A DNA stretch of 64,000 bases from Spirosoma foliorum (GCF_014117325.1 NZ_CP059732.1:558001-622000), one strand, 5' to 3'; shown: positions 1 to 8,329, numbered from the stretch's first letter. The notes: generated from the sequence alone by a model not told the origin. Translations and numbers: made by a program.

Positions 1-589
1 CGATTCGACGCTGAGCATTACCACAAATCAGCCGTTTGTGTTGCCCCAGGAAGGACTTTACTATTTTGTGGAAGACACAACCGACGCAGCGGGCATTGGG
101 TTGGTTGTAGCTGATAAACGGTTTCCTAAATTGACCCGACCTGCCAAACTCATCAAGCCTGTGCTATACATGAGCACCAGCAGCGAGATTGGCGAATTGA
201 ACCAGGCACAAGACACAAAGAAAGCCTTTGACCGGTATTGGCTGAGCATGATGTCAGGAAATGAAGATGTAGCCAGAAAAACACTCAAAGCTTATTTTGA
301 TCGGGTGGAAGAAGCCAATCGATTGTTTACGACCTACAAAGAGGGTTGGAAAACCGATAAAGGCATGATTTACATTGTGCTGGGGGCGCCTGATCGTGTA
401 CAGCGGAACCGAGAGCGCGAAGTGTGGGTTTATAATCGCCGGGCTAATGTCTCGGAGGTTAATTTTACATTCACAAAGAAACCGAATCAATTTGTCGAGG
501 ACCATTACGAGCTGGTGCGTTACATTGAGTATCAGCCAATTTGGTATCCGATTGTCGAAGCATGGAGAACCGGCGCAATCCGCGAGTAA
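1..589 (+). CDS. GWxTD domain-containing protein (C-terminal part, cut by window start)
   Basis: The reading frame is open from base 2 to a TAA stop at 587-589, so the true start lies before the window. About 60 residues before the end is the segment EGWKTDKGMIYIVLGAPD, which carries the G-W-x-T-D signature and the following 'IYIVLGAPD' strand of GWxTD proteins. This family is mostly seen in Bacteroidota and Acidobacteriota, usually as secreted proteins of unknown biochemical role. The visible part is about 195 residues, with the domain at its usual C-terminal position. The next gene, rlmB, starts inside the last 28 bases, so the two are probably translationally coupled. The function is not known; only the family call is supported. 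Confidence 0.85.
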   Translation, partial: DSTLSITTNQPFVLPQEGLYYFVEDTTDAAGIGLVVADKRFPKLTRPAKLIKPVLYMSTSSEIGELNQAQDTKKAFDRYWLSMMSGNEDVARKTLKAYFDRVEEANRLFTTYKEGWKTDKGMIYIVLGAPDRVQRNREREVWVYNRRANVSEVNFTFTKKPNQFVEDHYELVRYIEYQPIWYPIVEAWRTGAIRE

Positions 590-1383
590 ATCGCCCCAAG
601 CATAAAACGAACAATTCCCGTCCGCAATTTCGTCCTGAACCCGACGAGATGGTGTTTGGTATTCAGTCTGTTATCGAGACCCTAAAGTCCGATCAGCAGA
701 TTGATAAGCTGTATATGGATAAGGAGTTGAGTAACCCCGATATCCAGAATCTAGCTTTTCAGAAACGGGTTACCATTCAGCGGGTACCTGCCGAACGCCT
801 AGATCGATTCACCCGGAAAAACCACCAGGGCGTTGTTTGTCTGATTGCTCAGGTACAATATGTCAAGCTTTCAAACGTGATTGCCGATGTATATGAGCGC
901 GGAGAGCAGCCATTTTTCCTACTACTTGACCGGATTACTGACGTTCGAAACTTCGGCGCAATTGCCCGTACGGCTGAATGTACAGGTATTCAGTGTATCG
1001 TGATACCCGGCCGGGGTGCTGCCGCAATCAATTCCGATGCCATGAAAACATCGTCGGGTGCACTGAACCATATTTCGGTTTGCCGCGAACCTGATCTGAC
1101 CGAGACCGTGAAATATTTGCAAGAGTCAGGTGTTACAGTAGTAGCCTGTACCGAAAAATCGAGCCGTGATCTTTACGAACGAAGCACCGATCTTACCGGG
1201 CCGCTCGCCATTATCATGGGTTCGGAAGAGGACGGTATTTCACCTGAATTGCTACGGATGGTCGACACCCACGTCAAGATTCCACTATTAGGGTCAGTTG
1301 GCTCACTGAACGTATCCGTGGCTACCGGCGTGGTGCTTTACGAAGCGGTGCGTCAACGAAGTATAGCCATTGAAGCTGCCTAG
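562..1383 (+). CDS. rlmB: 23S rRNA (guanosine(2251)-2'-O)-methyltransferase RlmB, TrmH/SpoU family
   Basis: The product is a cytoplasmic SPOUT methyltransferase that 2'-O-methylates a guanosine in the peptidyl-transferase region of 23S rRNA, using S-adenosylmethionine. I start at the ATG at 562 (MENRRNPRV), giving 273 residues; an upstream TTG at 541 lies deeper inside the previous gene and is less likely. After a basic N-terminal tail, the substrate-binding domain begins around FGIQSVIETL. The SPOUT knot follows with its usual motifs: LDRITDVRNFGAIARTAE, IMGSEEDGIS and IPLLGSVGSLNVSVATGVVLYE. The length is normal for TrmH/RlmB proteins. Assignment as RlmB rather than another TrmH paralogue follows from the N-terminal domain and is fairly secure. 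Confidence 0.9.
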   Translation: MENRRNPRVNRPKHKTNNSRPQFRPEPDEMVFGIQSVIETLKSDQQIDKLYMDKELSNPDIQNLAFQKRVTIQRVPAERLDRFTRKNHQGVVCLIAQVQYVKLSNVIADVYERGEQPFFLLLDRITDVRNFGAIARTAECTGIQCIVIPGRGAAAINSDAMKTSSGALNHISVCREPDLTETVKYLQESGVTVVACTEKSSRDLYERSTDLTGPLAIIMGSEEDGISPELLRMVDTHVKIPLLGSVGSLNVSVATGVVLYEAVRQRSIAIEAA

Positions 1384-1403
1384 TAACAGCTAATTTATAG
1401 TGG

Positions 1404-1432
1404 AAAAGCGGCCTTATAAAGCCGCTTTTTTT
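1404..1432 (+). terminator. Intrinsic terminator after rlmB
   Basis: An 8-bp stem AAAGCGGC/GCCGCTTT with an 8-base loop is followed by a run of T on the plus strand. It overlaps the last codons of the convergent HD-domain gene, and on the other strand it also ends in TTTT, so it may stop both transcripts. Confidence 0.75.
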
Positions 1433-2013
1433 AATATACCCCGTTCGACGCTGTCATTTATGAGTTGCTCGGCGTATTGCCAGATGGTAGCTGACCCATA
1501 GTTAATGACCTTCTTTTTTTCGTAAACTTTAGCATAATCTACGCCAAATTCCTGCCAGGTTCCCCCATTGTTAGAGGCATTTTGAAGTAAAGGCTCTAAT
1601 CGGTCCATCGATCTGGCAAACTTCGCTTCATCGGTTTGACTGGCCTCAAACTCCTCCCAGATCGCGATAAATTCGGCGGCTTGTTCGGCAGGTAACAGGC
1701 CAAAAATGCGTTCGGCAGCTAGTCGTTCCTCGTTTGTATTTGTATGGTTCTTTTGAGAATCGTAGATAAACGTATCGCCAGCGTCGATCTCAACAATATC
1801 GTGAATCAAGAGCATTTTTAACACTTTCAATAGATCGACGGGGACATTTGCGTGTTGAACCAGCACTATAGCCATCATCGCCAGATGCCAGCTATGCTCA
1901 GCGTCATTTTCGTTTCGGTCGCTGTTGAAAAGCTTTGTCTTTCGTTGAATGTATTTGATCTTGTCGATCTCTTTGATAAACTCAATTTGCTTTACTAACT
2001 GATCTGGTTGCAT
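1414..2013 (-). CDS. HD-domain phosphohydrolase (HDDC2/YfbR-like)
   Basis: A 199-residue cytoplasmic protein with an HD metal-dependent phosphohydrolase domain. The first histidine is H40 in AEHSWHLAMM, the HD doublet is H71-D72 in LLIHDIVEIDAGD, and a later aspartate lies in ARSMDRLEPLLQN. This arrangement and the length match the HD_3 group that includes YfbR and human HDDC2, which are 5'-deoxynucleotidases acting on deoxynucleoside monophosphates. That specific activity is inferred from family resemblance. The gene stands alone, convergent with rlmB, and uses an ATG start. Confidence 0.8.
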   Translation of the reverse strand: MQPDQLVKQIEFIKEIDKIKYIQRKTKLFNSDRNENDAEHSWHLAMMAIVLVQHANVPVDLLKVLKMLLIHDIVEIDAGDTFIYDSQKNHTNTNEERLAAERIFGLLPAEQAAEFIAIWEEFEASQTDEAKFARSMDRLEPLLQNASNNGGTWQEFGVDYAKVYEKKKVINYGSATIWQYAEQLINDSVERGILKKAAL

Positions 2014-2091
2014 TGTAAACGAATTGAAAGTTTCCCTAAGTCAGATTTATGAAATAACTTCAAGCTATATAAAGTTAACCGCTCTTTGCAT

Positions 2092-2134
2092 AAAAAAAGT
2101 CCCAACCTTCGATCTGTTAGGTTGGGACTTTTTT
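2092..2134 (-). terminator. Intrinsic terminator behind the 58-residue gene
   Basis: A near-perfect hairpin with stem AAAAAGTCCCAACCT/AGGTTGGGACTTTTT and a 10-base loop ends in a T tract on either strand. It lies between the HD-domain gene start (2013) and the stop of the small minus-strand gene (2178), so it most likely ends the small gene's transcript. Confidence 0.8.
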
Positions 2135-2177
2135 ATGAGTGATATATAGAAACTCCAGTTTTACCAATCGCCTTGAT

Positions 2178-2354
2178 TTAGGGAAGCTTTTCTCGAAGGA
2201 TTTGCAAGATGAGTTGCTGGCCTGTTTTAACGTCACTTAATTCCTGTTGAAACTGATCGAACCGTTGATTGATATTGACCGTTAATTCTGCTAATAACTG
2301 TACCGGATCTGCTAGTAACGGCTCAATTTGATCAAGTTCCTTGTCGGGTCTCAT
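2178..2354 (-). CDS. Small helical protein of unknown function (58 aa)
   Basis: An ATG-started frame of 58 codons runs from 2354 to a TAA at 2178-2180. The product begins MRPDKELDQIEPLLADPVQ and ends QILREKLP. It is polar, rich in Gln, Leu, Asp and Glu, and looks like one or two amphipathic helices. No family is recognised. Two signs support a real gene: a strong terminator lies 44 bases downstream, and a TATATTTG match to the Bacteroidota -7 element (2360-2367) lies directly before the ATG. That would make the message leaderless or nearly so, but no good -33 element was seen. It is too short to prove by eye. Confidence 0.5.
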   Translation of the reverse strand: MRPDKELDQIEPLLADPVQLLAELTVNINQRFDQFQQELSDVKTGQQLILQILREKLP

Positions 2355-2409
2355 GGAAGCAAATATAAGTAAAATGTTGACTTATAGAGACACTGGAGGG
2401 GATGATACT

Positions 2410-2619
2410 TTAGAATAAATTCAAGTTACGAGATAGTCCCATAGGGACTTAATGTTTGTAGAAAATGGTGATTGGGGGTAGGTTTTGGTCGCGTAGCGAT
2501 CTAACTGTGCTTTTGTCTGATCGCTACGCGACCAAAACCTACCCCCGATCACCATTTTCTACAAATATCTGATCGCTAACGCGACCACTTTTGTATCTCT
2601 CAACTTGAATTAGAATAAA
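2410..2619. mobile_element. MITE-like palindromic element (about 200 bp) with terminal inverted repeats
   Basis: This stretch has no gene but is highly structured. Outer arms of about 18 bp (2418-2435 and 2594-2611) are inverted repeats with two mismatches. Inner arms of 47 bp (2455-2501 and 2519-2565) pair with one mismatch around a 17-base loop. A further half copy of the GATCGCT-GCGACC motif follows at 2571-2586. A 10-bp direct repeat TTAGAATAAA sits at both ends (2410-2419 and 2610-2619), as expected for a target-site duplication. No transposase is present, so if mobile it would depend on one elsewhere. Everything except the mobility is seen directly. Confidence 0.7.
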
Positions 2620-2638
2620 ATAAATTACCTGTTTATAC

Positions 2639-2672
2639 AAAAAGGCCATTCCCGTATGGAAATGGCCTTTTT
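2639..2672 (-). terminator. Intrinsic terminator after the cytochrome c gene
   Basis: Inverted repeat AAAAAGGCCATT/AATGGCCTTTTT with a short loop, just downstream of the minus-strand cytochrome c stop at 2702. It ends in a T tract on that strand. Confidence 0.75.
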
Positions 2673-2701
2673 GATTTATTAGAATCCAACTGTGAAACAA
2701 C

Positions 2702-3106
2702 TTAGGCTGTTTTCTTCGTCGTTTTCTTGGTCGTGGTTGTTTTCGTTTTCTTGGTGGTTGTCTTTGTTGGACTATCGTCGAGCGAATTAATCCAGGTAGC
2801 CAGTTTTACCGCGTCTTCCTTAGGCACCTGTGTCATTGGAGCCATTGGAGGGTAACCTGGCCAGTGCGATGGATTGGGTGTATAAATCAACTTCACAATT
2901 TCATCGACAGAGTATTTTTTCTTGGCTACATCAGCATACGCTGGTCCAACCAGACGCTGATTAGGGCGGTGGCAGGCGATACAGGTGTACTTTTGCATCA
3001 GGGCATTCATATCTGCCGGAATATCGGCTGGTGCCTGAGCGTTAGCGTCGAAAGAGGCAACGGCGAGCGCAGCCGAAGCGATAAGAATGCCAAACGTTTT
3101 TTTCAT
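2702..3106 (-). CDS. Small periplasmic cytochrome c with Lys/Thr-rich tail
   Basis: A 134-residue exported electron-transfer protein. Residues 1-24 form a signal peptide ending ANAQA. A single haem c site C42-IA-C45-H46 follows, and M88 or M91 in PPMAPM is the likely distal iron ligand, as in the c551/c552-type monohaem cytochromes. Residues from about 113 to the end are almost only Lys and Thr, a basic low-complexity extension not needed for the fold, which might bind anionic surfaces or partners. The gene is monocistronic, with its own promoter (3168-3198) and terminator (2639-2672). The electron donor and acceptor are not shown by the context. Confidence 0.88.
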   Translation of the reverse strand: MKKTFGILIASAALAVASFDANAQAPADIPADMNALMQKYTCIACHRPNQRLVGPAYADVAKKKYSVDEIVKLIYTPNPSHWPGYPPMAPMTQVPKEDAVKLATWINSLDDSPTKTTTKKTKTTTTKKTTKKTA

Positions 3107-3167
3107 GAGAATCGGGTAAACAATAAATGGACGAATTGATTGATAATCGGCCTATAGGTCAGTCTCG

Positions 3168-3198
3168 CAAAAATAGATGGTTTCAGATGATAACCCAA
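3168..3198 (-). promoter_or_regulatory. Bacteroidota-type promoter of the cytochrome c gene
   Basis: On the minus strand TTG (3196-3198) is followed after 20 bases by TATTTTTG (3168-3175). This matches the primary sigma-factor consensus known from Bacteroides and Flavobacterium (TTG, 17-23 bases, TAnnTTTG). The predicted leader is about 55 bases. Confidence 0.6.
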
Positions 3199-3280
3199 TT
3201 TTGACTGCGCTTTTTCCTATTAAACCAAACATTAGACAACTATTGTTTTAAAACGTTTAAACTTTGCGAAAACAAAACCT

Positions 3281-4018
3281 ATGCAACCGCTCGACCGCTT
3301 TTCTGGCCACGCCAATCTATACGCTCAATATCGAATCGACTATCCCGCTGAATTATATGATTTTGTGCTCTCATTTGTCGAAAACCGCCAAAAAGCCTGG
3401 GATTGCGCCACTGGAAACGGGCAGGTCGCGGGGGCATTAGCCGCTATTTTTGATCAGGTAGAAGCTACCGATATTAGCGAAACGCAACTCATTCTGGCAG
3501 TTAAAAAGCCGAATATTAACTACCAGTTAAGCTCTGCCGAACAAACCCCCTTTGCTAACCAAACTTTCGACCTGATTACCGTAGCCCAGGCACTTCACTG
3601 GTTCGACATCAGTGCGTTTCATCAGGAGGTTCGCCGAGTAGCAAAACCTGGCGCTGTGATCGCTGAGTGGGGCTATGGCTTGGTACTGCTCGGATCGGAT
3701 CTCGATCCTATTTTGCTGGATTTCTACCGAAACCGGATTGGACCATACTGGGACCCACAACGGAAATACATCGATAATGCCTACGCTACTTTGCCGTTCC
3801 CTTTTGCCGATGCACAACGAGCCGAATTTACGGCCCGACACGCTTGGTCGTTGGATCGATTTCTGAACTACCTACGTACCTGGTCGGCAGTGCGGCAATA
3901 CATTCACGAAAATGAAGAAGACCCCGTCAATTGGTTAGGCGAGGTGCTAAAGCCAATTTGGGGTGATGCCGAGCGTGAGCTTCAGTTTCCCATTTTCTTA
4001 CGGGTAGGGCGGGTGTGA
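3281..4018 (+). CDS. Class I SAM-dependent methyltransferase
   Basis: A 245-residue soluble protein with a Methyltransf_11-type Rossmann fold. Motif I is WDCATGNGQVAGALA (about residues 40-54), the acidic SAM-binding strand is VEATDISETQL, and the post-motif segment VAQALHWFD is typical of the group often annotated as trans-aconitate- or UbiE-like methyltransferases. The C-terminal half carries the substrate-binding cap with SLDRFLNYLRTWSAVRQY. The substrate cannot be told from sequence. The gene stands alone, between the divergent cytochrome c gene and a minus-strand secreted protein. Confidence 0.85.
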   Translation: MQPLDRFSGHANLYAQYRIDYPAELYDFVLSFVENRQKAWDCATGNGQVAGALAAIFDQVEATDISETQLILAVKKPNINYQLSSAEQTPFANQTFDLITVAQALHWFDISAFHQEVRRVAKPGAVIAEWGYGLVLLGSDLDPILLDFYRNRIGPYWDPQRKYIDNAYATLPFPFADAQRAEFTARHAWSLDRFLNYLRTWSAVRQYIHENEEDPVNWLGEVLKPIWGDAERELQFPIFLRVGRV

Positions 4019-4042
4019 AGAAGCTATTTGCTGCCTTATCGT

Positions 4043-4892
4043 TTAGAAGTTTATTATGTAGTTATAGGTAGTCGATTTAACCTTGCACATCAAAATGAAA
4101 TATTTATCGGTAAAGCCCGTCACCCTGAATTGGCTTGCGCTGACATCATTTAATTTACCAATGGCATATAACAACCCTGATTCTGAAATGACATAACTTA
4201 ATTTGAAAACAGAATCAAATTGGTGTTTGGTAAACTCGTTATCCTGGGTCGACATCTCGATTCGCTCAACGCAGGTAAACGACGTTTTTGCTTTCAGTTT
4301 ATTTCGGAACTCATCTGCATTTAGCGCACTTGTTGTATAAGCTATACCCTGGCCGGCCATTTCAGCAGCTCTACTGACTATAACTAAATACAATGCGGAA
4401 ATAGAGTCAAGTTGCGTCACATGTACGAGATTCCCTCCGCTCATGGCACACTGCATTTTTAATTTACGGAACGTCCTTTTCTTAATGGCGCTCATATTAT
4501 TCAAAATTGCTCCCGTAATGCCACCTAATACGGCTGTACCTGCAAATCCTCTTGCTTGCGCACTTACAGAACCAACCTGCCGAAAACTCCTTACTTCTTT
4601 GGCTGATCGAGTAATCGAGACGTTTTCCCAATCATCTGGACCTATTACTTGTTTATACGCAGGCGGCACAGAAAACATCTGAATTTCTCCTGACAGATAG
4701 ACTATTTTCTGTACGGTATTTTTATTGATGCTATTTATTACTTCTTCGGTTGGATAAATAAATCGTATAGTGTCTGATTTTACATCAAGCACCATACAGG
4801 CAATCTTTTTTTTCACCAGCATAAATCGTATCGGTTTGTGCAAAACTACAATAGGAGAAAAGTAATAGAAATAGCGTAAAGAGAGGTTTCAT
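4043..4892 (-). CDS. Secreted protein of unknown function, apparent frameshift near the N-terminus
   Basis: The long frame (4043-4843) encodes about 266 residues but has only a poor TTG start and no export signal. In the neighbouring frame an ATG at 4892 encodes a clear signal peptide, MKPLFTLFLLLFSYCSFAQ, followed by TDTIYAGEK. This frame then meets a stop shortly after a run of eight A (minus strand; 4806-4813 on plus). Removing one A would join the two into ...DTIYAGEKKIACMVLDVKSD, so the gene very probably spans 4043-4892. Causes could be a sequencing error, a real mutation or slippage on the A run. The mature region contains a Gly/Ala-rich hydrophobic stretch (GFAGTAVLGGITGAIL). No family is recognised. 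Confidence 0.6.
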
Positions 4893-4999
4893 AAACTACA
4901 GTGTGTAACAAAAAAGTGAGGATAGCTACCAATTAGAAACGCAACGTTTCACTGTTCGGTAAGACAGACTGATATGGAGTTTTAACAGGAAAATCCAGT

Positions 5000-6529
5000 T
5001 TACTGGTAAATCCCCAACCGTACACAACTGCCCATATCTGGTTGTAATTGCCCACCCGCATCATAACTCAATAATCCGGCTTGAGCCTGGTAATCTGCAG
5101 GCAGGCTTATAGCGTGTCGTAACCGAACCGCATCGGCACTGGTTGGGATTTGACTAGTCGACCATACTGCGGGATCGTCCCAACCGCCTGGCTTTACAGA
5201 ATAAATTACGTCCAGATTACTCTGGCTAATAGTAATAGTAGCTATCGATGAACAGCCGTTAACGGCTGTAGCTGTCACTGCATAGACTCCGGCTGTATTG
5301 ATTGTAATAGTTGGACTTGTCTCGCCTGTCGACCAGGAGAGAGTAGAAGCAGATGATGTAGCTGTTAAGGTAAGGCTAGTCTGAGAAGGCGTAAGTATTG
5401 CCTCACCTGCGTCAATACTTACCGTTGGTCTAGGGTTGACAGTGACGTTGATCGTTGCTCTGGGACCTTCACACCCATTGATCGTTTGACTGACGTAATA
5501 ACTAAACGTACCGGGAGTCAACGTTGGTGGAACAGGGGCTGTCGCCGAGGCAGTTCCCCCGCTGGCCGAAGCACCATACCAATTCAAAATTCCTCCTGCG
5601 TTCTTTGTAGCTGTTAAAGGAGAAGCCGGGCTTCCCTGGCAATAAGTGACGGAACTAACTGATGGAGCAATAGGGAGTGCGTTAACTATGACCGAAATTG
5701 ATGCTCTTGGCCCCTCACAACCATTAAGTGTTTGACTGACGTAGTAGTTAATAGAGCCCGCTTGTGACGTTGGTGGAATAGGGGCTACTGACGAAGCGGT
5801 TCCTCCTATTGGCGTATTATACCAATTGAGCGTTCCTCCACTGCTTGCAATAACAGATAAAGCTGGAGCTATGCTGCCTTGGCATAAAGATATACCCCCA
5901 ATAGTAAGAGGAGCTACAGGAATGGGTTTAACCGTCACACTAATAGATGCTCTAGGGCCTTCACAACCATTAACAGTTTGGCTGACATAGTAATTGGTTA
6001 GGCCTACAATTGAAGTTGATGGAATCATTAGTGACGAACTAGTTGCTCCTCCAGTGGCATTAGTACCATACCAGTTTAAGGTCCCACCAGCACTAGCTGT
6101 AGCTGACAGAGGTGAAGAAGTTGCCCATTGGCAATAAGAGACAGCACTGTTAACCGTAGGGGCTATTGGAACTGAATTCACCGTGACCAAACTGGTACTG
6201 ATATAACTCGTGGATGATGGTGTGTAGAGGGTAAGTCTGATTGTATAATTTCCCGATGCCTGGGTGCTGGCAATCGGGATACTTATAGTTAGATTATTTC
6301 CTCCGGATATAGTTTGCAGTTGTTTCGGCACCCCAATATCTGTTGAATTTGCATTGTAGAGATAAGCATAAAGTGTTCCTAATTGAAGACTGTTATACGT
6401 AACAGTGACAGTAGAACCCGCGCAGGCCGAGGTTGGGGTAACAGAGGTGATGGTAATTTGAGCCTCTACTAGTTGACAATAGATTAACAATCCGGTCAAT
6501 AGTACAAACAAGCGTACAGGTAAGGTCAT
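5000..6529 (-). CDS. Secreted Ig-like repeat protein
   Basis: A 509-residue exported protein if started at the ATG at 6529, which gives the signal peptide MTLPVRLFVLLTGLLIYCQ; a longer frame to 6616 adds a tail without export features. After a first beta-sandwich there are three tandem repeats of about 80 residues, each with YCQ or LCQ at the start, GG-LNWY in the middle and YYVSQT-NGCEGPRA at the end. These match the Ig-like (Ig_7-type) modules of Bacteroidota surface proteins. A fourth, PKD-like module and a final WDDPAVWS segment follow. Such proteins are usually adhesive or structural. No conserved type IX secretion C-terminal domain is evident, so its anchoring is unclear. Confidence 0.75.
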   Translation of the reverse strand: MTLPVRLFVLLTGLLIYCQLVEAQITITSVTPTSACAGSTVTVTYNSLQLGTLYAYLYNANSTDIGVPKQLQTISGGNNLTISIPIASTQASGNYTIRLTLYTPSSTSYISTSLVTVNSVPIAPTVNSAVSYCQWATSSPLSATASAGGTLNWYGTNATGGATSSSLMIPSTSIVGLTNYYVSQTVNGCEGPRASISVTVKPIPVAPLTIGGISLCQGSIAPALSVIASSGGTLNWYNTPIGGTASSVAPIPPTSQAGSINYYVSQTLNGCEGPRASISVIVNALPIAPSVSSVTYCQGSPASPLTATKNAGGILNWYGASASGGTASATAPVPPTLTPGTFSYYVSQTINGCEGPRATINVTVNPRPTVSIDAGEAILTPSQTSLTLTATSSASTLSWSTGETSPTITINTAGVYAVTATAVNGCSSIATITISQSNLDVIYSVKPGGWDDPAVWSTSQIPTSADAVRLRHAISLPADYQAQAGLLSYDAGGQLQPDMGSCVRLGIYQ

Positions 6530-6608
6530 GCAGGAAGGAATTCGTGAAGGTGGATAGCTGAGTGGATGAATCAACGTTTCAAACGTAAAAGTAGAACGGA
6601 GTCTACTT

Positions 6609-8300
6609 TTACGCAAGCTCCCAAATTACCCGCACCACCTTTCCGCGCACGCCAATTGTCTGGAAAAATTCCAGCCAGTGTAATTGTTGTGGACCAAGGT
6701 GATCGGTGGGCGATTTGACCTCCACAAAGTCATAGTTACCCTGCTCATTCCAGATGAGGAGATCAGGAAAACCGCGTGTATGCTCGCGGACATTGCGTGC
6801 CATCTCGAGTAAAATCAGGCGAAGCTGTTCCACGCTTAATAGCTCAATCATACGCTGCACGAGCGTGATCAATTCATCCGACCAGTCGACCAATACGTTG
6901 GTGATGCCGTATTTAGCGTTGAACATCCGACCCGTATGGCGTCGCCAGTCGTCTTTCGTTTCGAGTTCAGAAAGGCGTTTTTTTAAGAGGTCTTCGCGTT
7001 TTAGATAAAAATCAGGTAAGTAAAAATCAGATGGTGCCCGTTGTAATGGGTGATGAATGGCCGATACGTTGGCGTCGTAAATGATGTCCCAGAAAACCAG
7101 CCCAAACAGACCACGCCAGGGATAGTTTTCAGTAAAAGCCGCGTCGAAATCCTGCTCCAGATAATAATTCATGACACCCGCTTCGACATGATGACGGTAA
7201 GCGGCCGGAATATTGACACTTTCGGCATCCGACAAAAAGCGCGTGGTGGCTTTACGAGTCCGTTTTTTCTCGCTCAAACCCAGGATTTTCTCGCGAAAAT
7301 CGTTGGCAAAGTAACGCTCTTCGGCATTCAGTGGGTTTACCGCAATTTCATCACAGAGGGCAAGTGCTTCGTCGATTGCTCCGTTTCGGAATAACAACCG
7401 AACCCGGCGTTCACGAGCCGGAACCCGGTCGGAGAGCTCGTAAACGGATAAGGCTTGTTCTGGCAATTTCTGCCGCTCCAGATAAGCTCCAACTCGACAA
7501 ACGAGCTTCTGATAACCCGGAATCGCAATTTCGGTGAGTTCGGGGCGGGTTTCGTTCCAGTTCAGAAACCAATTATAAATATCGTCGGCGGGTGTTTCAG
7601 CTTCTTTAAGTTCGTAAAATTCCTCGTTCGTGAGCGATATCAGGAGTTTATCTTCCACCTCTTTCCGAGTACGGAATCGGGCCGTTAGCTTGCTTTCGTC
7701 GTATCGTTCGAAGTTCACCATGCCCAGATCGCGAATGACGAATTCGGTCATACTACTGCCCCGATTGCCGAAAAACAGGTATTTGACCATCATGCCTTCA
7801 GCCTCGAAATTCATCTTGACGACCGTCTCGCGCGTGGTCAGGCTCGTAACAATCTCGCCAAAATCAAGTTCGTTTAATGCATACCGTACAACACCTTCTT
7901 TCTTCTCTTTGGCAAGAGCTTTGGTCTCTTCGGGTTCTAGAGGTAGCAGGTCGAGGAGTTCGGGTTTCGTAAAAACACTGAGTGCATCTTCGCCCATAGT
8001 AGTATGGCTAGCAGATAAGCGCTCAATGAATCCGGCGCTGAGAAGTTCGCCAACAGCTGTCGGTAAGTCACTTATTTCGGTATACTGTAGTTTTTGAGTG
8101 CGGAAAAAGAGTCCTTTGCGATTGCTAAAACGAACGTACAGGCACTGTGCATCGAGGCTCAACTCCTCGAATCGGCGCACAAAATCCCATTCGGCCTCGT
8201 TTAGTAGACCGCCGTAGAGTCGTTTGACAAAGTCCAGCACATAGCGGAAATTGTCGAGGTAATAACGAGGGGTAAGAATAATTTTCTGTCGTCCAACCAT
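6609..8300 (-). CDS. FAN1-like structure-specific nuclease with VRR-NUC domain
   Basis: A protein of 563 residues from the ATG at 8300 (MVGRQKIIL). The C-terminal 120 residues contain the VRR-NUC nuclease core: a glutamate in LLEMARNVREH, the PD pair in GFPDLLIW and the EVK triad end in FVEVKSPTDHLGPQQLHW. The PD-(D/E)xK layout and the total length match bacterial FAN1 homologues, which cut 5' flaps and branched DNA and can act on interstrand crosslinks. The N-terminal half should hold the DNA-binding region and the middle the helical TPR-like part. A role in DNA repair is inferred from the family. The gene ends 80 bases from the Ig-repeat gene start. Confidence 0.85.
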   Translation of the reverse strand: MVGRQKIILTPRYYLDNFRYVLDFVKRLYGGLLNEAEWDFVRRFEELSLDAQCLYVRFSNRKGLFFRTQKLQYTEISDLPTAVGELLSAGFIERLSASHTTMGEDALSVFTKPELLDLLPLEPEETKALAKEKKEGVVRYALNELDFGEIVTSLTTRETVVKMNFEAEGMMVKYLFFGNRGSSMTEFVIRDLGMVNFERYDESKLTARFRTRKEVEDKLLISLTNEEFYELKEAETPADDIYNWFLNWNETRPELTEIAIPGYQKLVCRVGAYLERQKLPEQALSVYELSDRVPARERRVRLLFRNGAIDEALALCDEIAVNPLNAEERYFANDFREKILGLSEKKRTRKATTRFLSDAESVNIPAAYRHHVEAGVMNYYLEQDFDAAFTENYPWRGLFGLVFWDIIYDANVSAIHHPLQRAPSDFYLPDFYLKREDLLKKRLSELETKDDWRRHTGRMFNAKYGITNVLVDWSDELITLVQRMIELLSVEQLRLILLEMARNVREHTRGFPDLLIWNEQGNYDFVEVKSPTDHLGPQQLHWLEFFQTIGVRGKVVRVIWELA

Positions 8301-8329
8301 ACTAACAAGTAACAAAAAAATAGCTAGTT

